Shown: one piece after another, positions 8,313-15,251 of the stretch | How the letters are laid out: each line of letters begins with the position of its first letter | Position numbering within the stretch: position 1 is the first letter of the stretch | From: Bacteroidales bacterium UBA5762 | GTDB lineage: Bacteria; Bacteroidota; Bacteroidia; Bacteroidales; TTA-H9 | Length of the DNA stretch: 34,515 nt | Reading direction: 5' to 3' | NCBI GenBank assembly: GCA_002418865.1 | Contig: DIEY01000068.1 | Coordinates: forward strand, 242 to 34,756 | The notes under the pieces: generated by a model | Told to the model about the DNA's origin: nothing | What the model saw: the letters and a program-made list of their open reading frames with translations, nothing else | The model's database searches: none | Position numbers and translations under genes: made by a program

Positions 8313-10322
8313 ATGAGAAAAGAGTCAGATATTAAAAGGAAGAAATATTATTTTATTTTGTGGTTTGTGTGGGGTATGATAATGACCTCAGAGGCGCAGA
8401 TCAATATACCTCATTTTATTTTTTCGGGCATGCATCATCTATCTGAAGGTAGGTATGTAGAGGCCATCAAGAGTTTGAATGTGGTCATCAATGCATCACC
8501 CGATATGTTTGAACCCTATTTTTACCGAGGGATAGCCAAATACAATCTTGGGGATTATCAGGGGGCGGAGCAAGATTTTACAAGAAGCATAGAAATTAAT
8601 CCCATGTTTAGTGAGGCCTATCATTACAGAGCTGTCACACGCGACAGACTACGTAATTATCAAGCAGCCATGGATGACTTCAATGAAGCGCTTCGTATTG
8701 CACCTTTAAGTGCAGAAATTTATGTAAATCGCAGCATTACGCGAATGGGATTAAAGGATTATGAACATGCCTTAATCGATGTAGATTCAGCTATTAAGAT
8801 TAAAAATGATATTCCTTTAGCTTATCTGGCTCGAGGTCTCATCAAACATCAACTCAAAGATACTTTAGGAGCAATTGCCGATATCAATAAAGCTATACAG
8901 CTGAATTACTTTTTTACTGAAGCTTATTTGCGCCGGGGCGCCATTAAATATGATATTGGAGATTATGAAGGAGCCATAGAAGATTTTACACAAGCCATCA
9001 AAATGGAACCCGACAATCCTGCTGTTTATTTTCAGAGAGCTATTGCCTATATTAAACTCGAAAATAAAAAGGCTGCACTTGAGGATATGAACAAAGTGCT
9101 TGAGCTCGATCCATACAATGCGCTTACTTATTATAACCGTGCCATATTAAGGGGAGAAATGGGTGATTTGAATGGGGCTCTTGAGGATTATAATCGTGTA
9201 CTTGTGCTGAATCCCGATAATGTTCTGGCTGCTTACAATCGAGCAATTACTCGCCATCAACTTAAAGACTATCAGGGCGCTGTGGAAGATTATACAAAAG
9301 CTATTAATCTTTTTCCTGATTTTTCAAAGGCTTATTTTATGCGTGCCGAAGCTAAACGTATGCTTAATGACGAAAAAGGCGCCTTCGAAGATCGCAACAA
9401 AGCTATTCTCATAGAGGAAACTATTGCCAAAACCCATGATTCGACCCTTCGTCAATATACCGATTCCACGTATTTAGCGAGCATTATCGAGTTCGAAGCC
9501 GATTTCAGAACTGCTGCTGCTGTGGACGGAAGAATTCAATATCAGCCCGTTTATGTGGATCTGGAACAAAATTTCATAGTAACTTATCTTTACAACGATT
9601 CTCTTTATGTTGAACAAAAAAGAGGAGAATACTGGCTGAAAAAAATAGACGACATTAGTAAAAAAGTGGATTATAAGCTTAATTTCGGATTGACCAACAA
9701 GGAAACCAAACTTACACCCGAACAAATTGCGGAGTATTTGAAAGATGTTGATTTGAGCAAAAAACTTAATCCTTCTGATCCACTCGCTTATTTTTTCACT
9801 GGAATACTAAACGGCCTGATTAAGAATTATCAGAGTGCACTCGATGCATATAATAAAGCCATACAACTCGATCCAGGTTTTGCACTTGCCTATTTTAATC
9901 GAGCCAATACTCGATTACAAATGATTGAAGAATTAAAAGAACAAGAATCTCTTCCTGTAGTAATTTCGTTTGGGAACAATTTGCAACAACCTTATTTTCC
10001 TACTAAGACACCACTGCCTGATTATAAAGATGTTATCGATGATTACAATAAGGTGATAACGTTGAATCCTGATTTTAGCTTTGCATGGTTTAATCGAGCG
10101 AATATAAAAGCTAAGATTGCTGATTATGAAGGAGCGGTCCAAGATTATTCCAAAGCAATTGAATTAGAACCTAATTTAGCTCAAGCTTATTACAATAGAG
10201 CGCTCATCTTGATTTATCAACATAATAATCAACCTGCCTGCCACGACTTAAGCCGTGCCGGAGAACTCGGAATTGCCAATGCTTATAATCTTATCAAACG
10301 TTATTGTTCACTTAAAAATTAA
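8313..10322 (+). CDS. Exported TPR-repeat protein, two repeat blocks
   Basis: This 669-residue protein has at least 14 tetratricopeptide repeats, protein-protein interaction units. A positively charged N-terminus (MRKESDIKRKK) is followed by the hydrophobic stretch YYFILWFVWGMIMTSEAQ, a signal peptide ending near residue 29, so it is probably periplasmic. Ten repeats run from about residue 35 to 370, with recurring patterns such as AYFNRA, GDYEGAIEDFTQAI and L-P-D. A non-TPR segment of about 100 residues (roughly 375-470, rich in aromatic and charged residues) follows, then four more repeats to the end. It stands alone with long AT-rich flanks on both sides. No partner can be inferred; the family includes scaffolds of envelope complexes. 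The insert could be a degenerate repeat region or a separate binding module. Confidence 0.88.
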   Translation: MRKESDIKRKKYYFILWFVWGMIMTSEAQINIPHFIFSGMHHLSEGRYVEAIKSLNVVINASPDMFEPYFYRGIAKYNLGDYQGAEQDFTRSIEINPMFSEAYHYRAVTRDRLRNYQAAMDDFNEALRIAPLSAEIYVNRSITRMGLKDYEHALIDVDSAIKIKNDIPLAYLARGLIKHQLKDTLGAIADINKAIQLNYFFTEAYLRRGAIKYDIGDYEGAIEDFTQAIKMEPDNPAVYFQRAIAYIKLENKKAALEDMNKVLELDPYNALTYYNRAILRGEMGDLNGALEDYNRVLVLNPDNVLAAYNRAITRHQLKDYQGAVEDYTKAINLFPDFSKAYFMRAEAKRMLNDEKGAFEDRNKAILIEETIAKTHDSTLRQYTDSTYLASIIEFEADFRTAAAVDGRIQYQPVYVDLEQNFIVTYLYNDSLYVEQKRGEYWLKKIDDISKKVDYKLNFGLTNKETKLTPEQIAEYLKDVDLSKKLNPSDPLAYFFTGILNGLIKNYQSALDAYNKAIQLDPGFALAYFNRANTRLQMIEELKEQESLPVVISFGNNLQQPYFPTKTPLPDYKDVIDDYNKVITLNPDFSFAWFNRANIKAKIADYEGAVQDYSKAIELEPNLAQAYYNRALILIYQHNNQPACHDLSRAGELGIANAYNLIKRYCSLKN

Positions 10323-10618
10323 ATCAGAATTTTTTTGTTTATTTGAATAGTAAACCTTATTTTTGAGATGAATGCTTGCTTTTTGTTTGTTTAAACTATT
10401 AAATGATTCACATATTAATGATCAATATTATAACAATGAGAAAACTAAATTGTATATTTGAAATATTCTTATAAAAATTATTATGGATTATTTTTCGAAT
10501 AGTTTGAAATTCAGTTAAAAAGTTATAAATTAGAAAAAATATTTATTCATTAAATTTTATGAAATGAGGTTTAATTTTTCGTTATTCATTTTTATTTACT
10601 AAGAAGTGCAATTAAGTG
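10323..10618. other. AT-rich intergenic region with a possible -7 box
   Basis: No gene or hairpin terminator is visible. TATATTTG at 10453-10460 matches the -7 consensus on the plus strand but lacks a TTG at the right spacing. If used, it gives the downstream flavoprotein gene a leader of about 150 bases. Confidence 0.3.
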
Positions 10619-11851
10619 ATGGTTTTAATTATTGGAGCAGGTGCGGCTGGAATGATGGCGGCTATTAGTGCTGCCCGCAAAGGTGCTAAAGTGGTTGTTT
10701 TGGAAAAAATGAACAGACCTGGTCGTAAACTAAGTATCACAGGTAAGGGGCGTTGTAATATCAGCAATACAGATCCCTTAAGAGAATTTCTCATGCATAT
10801 AGATCCTGATCCCGATTTTTTATTCAATGTTTTTTCACGTTTTTTTTCTAACGAGACTATTCATTTTTTCAATGAACTGGGAATTCATACTAAAGAGGAA
10901 AGAGGTGGAAGAATTTTTCCTGAAAATGATTCGGCCGCCGAAATAGTTAGCGCTCTTATTAAGGAGATGGAACGTTTGGGCGTAAGGCTTTTAACTGGGG
11001 TAACTGTAAAGCAGATATTATATAAAGACAGGGAAATAATTGGAGTAAAACTCGATGATGATTCTGTGATAGAATCGCATAAGATTATTTTAAGTACCGG
11101 AGGAAGTTCTTACCCTGCAACGGGTTCAACAGGTGATGGCTACCGTCTGGCCGCCCAATTAGGTCACAGTATTCGTCCACCTGTTCCCGCCTTAGTACCT
11201 CTTGTCGTGGAAGGAACAACGGCTGCTTCACTTCAAGGCCTCACCCTTAAAAACGTAAAGGTCACTGTTTATATCAACGGTATAAAACAGGCCGAAGAAT
11301 TTGGTGAAATGCTCTTTACTCATTTTGGTGTTTCCGGACCCATTATATTGAGTTTGAGTAGACAGTTAAACCGTATCGACTTAAAAACTCACAAAGTAGA
11401 AATAAGCATAGACCTAAAACCAGCGCTGGATGATAAAATGCTCGATCGCCGTTTGTTGCGTGATTTTACCGAACATGGTAAAATGCAAACCAAAACTATA
11501 TTAAAAGGATTGCTTCCTTCGAGTTTGATTCCTGTTTGCCTTGAATTATTAAACTTGAATGGCGACAAACCTGTACATCAAATTACTGCTCAAGAACGGA
11601 AAACATTAAGATTATGGCTGAAGGATTTTAGATTTCATGTGGTTGGGCTGAGAGGTTTTAAGGAAGCCATCATCACTTCGGGTGGTGTTTCTACACGTGA
11701 AATAGATCCAAAGACTTTACAATCGAAACTCATCTCGGGCCTTTATTTTGCGGGCGAAATTATCGATTTGGACGCAGACACGGGTGGATATAATCTTCAA
11801 ATTGCCTTTTCCACTGGCTGGATAGCAGGTTCATCGGCCGCAGAAATTTAA
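10619..11851 (+). CDS. BaiN/HI0933-family NAD(P)/FAD-dependent oxidoreductase
   Basis: This cytoplasmic flavoprotein of about 410 residues belongs to the HI0933/BaiN (YhiN) family. The FAD-binding Rossmann motif VLIIGAGAAGMMAA starts at residue 2, followed by LEKMNRPGRKLSITGKGRCN, a hallmark of the family. A middle insertion domain contains FTHFGVSGPIILSLS, and the C-terminus has the second dinucleotide signature GLYFAGEIIDLDADTGGYN. The physiological substrate is generally uncertain; BaiN itself has been linked to bile acid dehydroxylation in clostridia, which I do not extend to this gene. A GTG three bases earlier (10616) is in frame, but the ATG at 10619 fits the family start. The gene is monocistronic, with about 300-350 bases of non-coding DNA on each side. 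Confidence 0.92.
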   Translation: MVLIIGAGAAGMMAAISAARKGAKVVVLEKMNRPGRKLSITGKGRCNISNTDPLREFLMHIDPDPDFLFNVFSRFFSNETIHFFNELGIHTKEERGGRIFPENDSAAEIVSALIKEMERLGVRLLTGVTVKQILYKDREIIGVKLDDDSVIESHKIILSTGGSSYPATGSTGDGYRLAAQLGHSIRPPVPALVPLVVEGTTAASLQGLTLKNVKVTVYINGIKQAEEFGEMLFTHFGVSGPIILSLSRQLNRIDLKTHKVEISIDLKPALDDKMLDRRLLRDFTEHGKMQTKTILKGLLPSSLIPVCLELLNLNGDKPVHQITAQERKTLRLWLKDFRFHVVGLRGFKEAIITSGGVSTREIDPKTLQSKLISGLYFAGEIIDLDADTGGYNLQIAFSTGWIAGSSAAEI

Positions 11852-12198
11852 TAGGATAAATATTTTAAAAGCTAATCATTATAAATTATTAAGTCTATTC
11901 AAAATAACTTCTTAATTTATGATTAATCAATCTAGATCAAAGTTGTCAACGATATAAAATTGGAAATTTTATTTTATTTCTTTTTATTTACGAAAATTTA
12001 TAATAATCATAGGAATCCTTCATAAGCGATTTTATATGAATCAGTAGAAAAAATGTTATGGACTTCTAATTTTTACGTATTTTAGTAATTTCCTTAGGTC
12101 AAGTAAAAGATTAGGATTGCCATTAAAGTATGGAACGCTAAAAAATGAAGTGTAGCATTAAATTGCAATTTTTTAGGTGATTTTAAATTGTTTTGGGA
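11852..12198. other. Intergenic region between convergent genes
   Basis: This very AT-rich stretch lies between the ends of the flavoprotein gene (plus) and the TauE/SafE gene (minus). I see no convincing terminator hairpin, open frame or repeat. Confidence 0.35.
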
Positions 12199-12984
12199 CT
12201 AAATATTTTGAACAACGAACATAACTGCACCCAAGAAAATAAAAATTGCTCCCATTGCCTTACTGAGAATTTTATCATTTACCTTATTAGCAAATTTTGC
12301 GCTTGCTATACCACTGATTACCGAGCTCAATCCAATAATTAATCCTGATACCCATCTTACGTTTCCATGCATGGCGTAGCCAATTGCTCCTGATAGTGCC
12401 GTTATAGTCATTAAAAACGAAGAAGTTCCAATAGCAAGTAGAAGTGGATAATTCAAAATGAATATGAGAATAATTAATATCATTCCGCCACCGCCAGCTC
12501 CAAATATCCCTGTCATTATGCCTACAAAAAAACCTAAAATTAAGGTTACGATCGACTTTTGTATGGAATTTTTGAATTTTAATAAGCTCTTTGGTTGTTT
12601 TGTAATAGATTCTGTTTTAATCCCTTTGCGCCAAATGAAAGCTCCCATGATAAGCATGAAAATTCCAAATGCTGTTCCTAAATTCGCTGCTTTTACACCA
12701 GAAGCATATTTTGTCCCTAACTGCGATCCTAAAATAGATCCTACCGCTATCCATAGCCCAGAACCAAAATCGATGTTTTTATGCTTAAAATAAACATAAG
12801 AGATTGCTAAGGCAGTAATTACGTTTACCATGAGGCTAGTTCCTATGGATTCATGAATAGTGTAATTGCTTAATATATTTAAACATGGAACAACTAAAAT
12901 AACACCTGAAGCACCTGTTAAACCCGTCAAAAGTCCAGTAATCAACCCGATTAAAATTAAAATCAAGATTTGTAGAATGGTCAT
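12199..12984 (-). CDS. TauE/SafE family membrane permease
   Basis: This 261-residue integral membrane protein of the TauE/SafE (former DUF81) family has about seven or eight hydrophobic helices. The family's internal duplication is visible: GLITGLLTGLTGASG near residue 15-30 and GFFVGIMTGIFGAGGGGM near 150-170. Members export sulfite, sulfonates or related organic anions across the inner membrane; the actual substrate is not deducible. No sulfur-metabolism gene lies in the window to support one. The start at 12984 puts the first helix at residue 3, normal for the family. It stands alone on the minus strand. Confidence 0.9.
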   Translation of the reverse strand: MTILQILILILIGLITGLLTGLTGASGVILVVPCLNILSNYTIHESIGTSLMVNVITALAISYVYFKHKNIDFGSGLWIAVGSILGSQLGTKYASGVKAANLGTAFGIFMLIMGAFIWRKGIKTESITKQPKSLLKFKNSIQKSIVTLILGFFVGIMTGIFGAGGGGMILIILIFILNYPLLLAIGTSSFLMTITALSGAIGYAMHGNVRWVSGLIIGLSSVISGIASAKFANKVNDKILSKAMGAIFIFLGAVMFVVQNI

Positions 12985-13408
12985 ATTTTCTAAGTTTTTG
13001 AGTTATGTTTGGGCAAAATCACTCAAAGCTTATACCAGTTAAATCTCAATTATTAGTCAATGTAACTGCTAAACCATTGAATATGAAATGTTCTATAGAT
13101 AATAAATTATATATGCTAATGCTAAAGTATGGATTAATTCGTATGAGCTAAATTTCCAACGAATTTATGCTTATTTAAATCAGTCTAAACTATTTGGCTG
13201 ATAATGAGCACATTTAATAAGTAAAGCTGATAGAAATAGAATAAGAAATTTAATGAAATGTCAGGTTTCAATTATAATTACAGAATTTCGGGGAAAAGTA
13301 ATTTCGCTGGATTACTGTAAAAATGGCAATTGAGTTAGATATTTGAGGCGAGATGAGTAAATGAATTGAGGAATGTGAAATTCATCTGTTTTGGTTAAGA
13401 TAAACGCT
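12985..13408. other. Gene-free stretch upstream of the TauE/SafE gene
   Basis: This is AT-rich and rich in stops in all frames. It presumably contains the promoter of the minus-strand TauE/SafE gene, but only a mismatched -7 box (TGATTTTG on the minus strand, about 30 bases before the ATG) was found. No repeats or hairpins of note. Confidence 0.3.
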
Positions 13409-13541
13409 AAAAAAGCAGCTTTTCTAAGTATAGAAAAGCTGCCCGCTAATTTTTGCTTCTCTTAAGAAGCACAGTGCAATAATCAGCCACTGTAAAGTGT
13501 GTTTTTACCACTTCATCCGAAAAGGGGATTCTATGGTTTTA
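13409..13541 (-). ncRNA. Candidate small RNA of about 130 nt
   Basis: No protein is encoded, but the minus strand has the architecture of a small RNA gene. A perfect -7 box TAATTTTG lies at 13555-13548 (the -33 element is weak). About 130 bases later come a perfect 12-bp hairpin (13431-13442 with 13415-13426, loop TACT) and six T at 13414-13409. Inside the predicted transcript are two more hairpins: ACAGTG/CACTGT around 13472-13494, and GCTTCT/AGAAGC at 13455-13470 with a 4-base loop. I could not match it to 4.5S, 6S, tmRNA, RNase P RNA or a known riboswitch. It could also be the 3' end of an untranslated leader, but no minus-strand gene follows for 424 bases. Confidence 0.4.
13415..13442 (-). 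terminator. Intrinsic terminator, minus strand
   Basis: This is a perfect 12-bp stem (GCAGCTTTTCTA paired with its complement) with a 4-base loop. On the minus strand it is followed directly by six T (13414-13409). No protein gene lies directly upstream on this strand, which is the main reason to suspect a small RNA. Confidence 0.75.
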
Positions 13542-13547
13542 ATGATA

Positions 13548-13555
13548 CAAAATTA
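13548..13555 (-). promoter_or_regulatory. -7 box of the candidate minus-strand RNA
   Basis: The minus strand reads TAATTTTG, a full match to TAnnTTTG. At the expected -33 position only GTT/TTC is found rather than TTG, so support is partial. Confidence 0.35.
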
Positions 13556-13844
13556 ATTAAACTTCATGATAATTGAACCATTTCCAGTAGAATTCTTATG
13601 TTAATAAAACTTAATTAAAAAAGATGTAAATATTTGATTTACAATAAATATAAAAAACTCACAGAGGTTCATAGTGTAATGTTTGAAGGGTGGAGATATT
13701 CAGATGTATGAATAAAAGATAGGAGCTTTATTCAAAGGTTAATGAGAAGGGAGGAAGATGGTTAAATTAAATACCTCTTCAGTCTTATGATAATTATCTG
13801 TCATATAGTATCTTAGAATAATATGAAGGAATTATCTCCTTCTT
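13556..13844. other. Spacer between two candidate RNA genes
   Basis: No open frame or repeat is convincing. A short hairpin GAAGGA/TCCTTC followed by TTTT lies at 13825-13846, just before the -33 element of the plus-strand RNA promoter. It may end a transcript coming from upstream or act on that promoter. Confidence 0.3.
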
Positions 13845-13876
13845 TTGGTTTATGAAGAAGAAAATTTGTATATTTG
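13845..13876 (+). promoter_or_regulatory. Full Bacteroidota promoter without a downstream CDS
   Basis: TTG at 13845-13847, a 21-base spacer and TATATTTG at 13869-13876 match the consensus TTG-N19-21-TAnnTTTG completely. Transcription would start near 13883. No protein-coding gene follows on this strand before the terminator at 14210-14244. Confidence 0.6.
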
Positions 13877-13882
13877 CAAAAC

Positions 13883-14244
13883 TTTTCTCAACTGAAACTA
13901 CTGACCGTACGGGCTTAATTATGAGGAATAAAGGATAGAAGTTATCCTTATGAATTTGGAGAAATAAAGGGATTTATGCGTGGAGATGGAGATGAGGAGT
14001 CATAACTAAGTTGAAAGAGAATAAGGTGATGGTAGCTTGATTTATTAAGTAATAGATTGAATTTCTTTAATTTAGAATGATAGAAGCGATTATAAAGAAA
14101 ATACAGAAGCGGGAGAAGAAATTTTGAAAGAATGAAATGGATGGTTTATAGATAGAGTAGTTTGATTTTGATGGTTGATTCATTTGGATTTTGGTTGATT
14201 GATTGAATGAACAGCGGGCTTGATGGAAGGTCCGCTGTTTTTTT
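13883..14244 (+). ncRNA. Candidate non-coding RNA of about 360 nt
   Basis: A complete consensus promoter and an intrinsic terminator with a T run bracket about 360 bases with no plausible protein; ATG frames here are all short (16-17 codons at most). The predicted RNA is purine-rich (many GGA, GAAG and GGAGAT elements). It includes a 7-bp hairpin AAGGATA/TATCCTT at 13931-13949 and ends in an 8-bp GC-containing stem. The size resembles tmRNA or RNase P RNA, but I find neither the tmRNA tRNA-like end nor RNase P core sequences. One frame encodes a basic 16-residue peptide (MIEAIIKKIQKREKKF, starting near 14077), which may be chance. It is convergent with rpoD, whose own terminator starts seven bases beyond. 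Confidence 0.45.
14210..14244 (+). terminator. Intrinsic terminator, plus strand
   Basis: The stem AACAGCGG (14210-14217) pairs perfectly with CCGCTGTT (14232-14239) over a 14-base loop and runs into a T tract (14237-14244). It is oriented for plus-strand transcripts, yet the nearest upstream plus-strand protein gene ends at 11851. Confidence 0.75.
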
Positions 14245-14250
14245 GGATAA

Positions 14251-14292
14251 AAAATCCTGAAAGTAAGGCATGTATTCAACTTTCAGGATTTT
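14251..14292 (-). terminator. rpoD terminator
   Basis: A perfect 13-bp stem (14251-14263 with 14280-14292, core ATCCTGAAAG) with a 16-base loop lies 31 bases after the rpoD stop. On the minus strand it ends in a run of six T (14254-14249). The arms also read T-rich on the plus strand, so it may work in both directions. Confidence 0.8.
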
Positions 14293-14323
14293 AGCGTTAT
14301 AAGAGTAAGTGCGTTATAATATT

Positions 14324-15187
14324 TCAGCCGAGGTAGGATTTTAATATTTTGCTACTACTTTTGTGTTTGAGCCTACGTATTGCTTTTTCTTTAATTTGGC
14401 GGACGCGTTCGCGTGTAAGGTCGAATTTTTCACCAATTTCTTCGAGTGTAAGGGGGTGAGTTCCTTCGAGTCCGAAATATAGGCGAATGACATCAGCTTC
14501 GCGGCGAGGAAGGGTAGCTAAAACTCGTTGAATTTCGCGGCATAAGGATTCATAAATCAAACCAGCTTCAGGGCTTGGGGTATCATCTGCTCTAAGCACA
14601 TCGAGCATAGTATTATCTTCATCTTCTGCTAAAGGAGCATCCATAGAAATATGGCGTCCTGAGTTTCGAAGCGAGTCTTTTACTTCATTTTCTGTAATTT
14701 CTAATTGTTGAGCAATTTCTTCGTAATTAGGCTCTCTCTCGAAGTTTTGTTCCAATTTAGCGTAAGCTTTATTTATTTTATTGAGTGAACCGATTTTGTT
14801 AAGAGGGAGACGTACAATACGTGATTGTTCGGCAAGTGCTTGAAGTATGCTTTGCCGAATCCACCATACAGCATAAGAGATAAACTTGAAACCTCGTGTT
14901 TCGTCAAAACGCTGAGCTGCTTTAATTAATCCCAGATTACCTTCATTAATTAAATCGGGAAGGCTTAAACCTTGATTTTGATATTGTTTTGAAACCGATA
15001 CTACGAAGCGAAGATTAGCTTTGGTTAATTTTTCAAGGGCTGCTTGGTCGCCTTGTTTTATGCGTTGGGCTAAAGCAACTTCTTCCTCAGCCGTTAGCAA
15101 TTCTACTTTTCCAATTTCCTGTAAATACTTATCAAGTGATGCAGTTTCTCTGTTAGTAACCTGTTTGGTAATTTTTAGCTGCCTCAT
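14324..15187 (-). CDS. rpoD: Primary sigma factor RpoD/SigA (Bacteroidota type)
   Basis: This is the housekeeping sigma factor, 287 residues, as is typical for Bacteroidota, which lack the acidic region 1.1 of proteobacterial RpoD. Region 1.2 is visible in SLDKYLQEIGKVELLTAEEE (residues 18-37). Region 2 has LPDLINEGNLGLIKAAQRFD and FKFISYAVWWIRQSI, which bind core and melt the -10. Region 4.2 is the helix-turn-helix TLEEIGEKFDLTRERVRQIK near residues 248-268. It would recognise the TTG/TAnnTTTG promoters seen across the window. It starts 64 bases after pnp on the same strand, so it is probably cotranscribed from the pnp side, and it is followed by a strong terminator. Confidence 0.96.
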   Translation of the reverse strand: MRQLKITKQVTNRETASLDKYLQEIGKVELLTAEEEVALAQRIKQGDQAALEKLTKANLRFVVSVSKQYQNQGLSLPDLINEGNLGLIKAAQRFDETRGFKFISYAVWWIRQSILQALAEQSRIVRLPLNKIGSLNKINKAYAKLEQNFEREPNYEEIAQQLEITENEVKDSLRNSGRHISMDAPLAEDEDNTMLDVLRADDTPSPEAGLIYESLCREIQRVLATLPRREADVIRLYFGLEGTHPLTLEEIGEKFDLTRERVRQIKEKAIRRLKHKSSSKILKSYLG

Positions 15188-15251
15188 ATTATGAATTTTT
15201 TATCATGTTTCTTTTTACGACTTATCGCATTAAAGGTTTCAAAAGATTCAA

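Noticed and set aside
13470..13510. AGCCACTG on the plus strand, as in cobalamin riboswitches
   Set aside because: The rest of the cobalamin core (G-rich segments and B12 box) is missing, and no plus-strand gene follows.
13883..14244. tmRNA or RNase P RNA as identity of the 360-nt candidate
   Set aside because: No tRNA-like CCA end or tag reading frame, and no RNase P core sequences on either strand.
14067..14279. 70-codon minus-strand open frame
   Set aside because: It spans two terminator hairpins and the candidate RNA; sequence is low-complexity.
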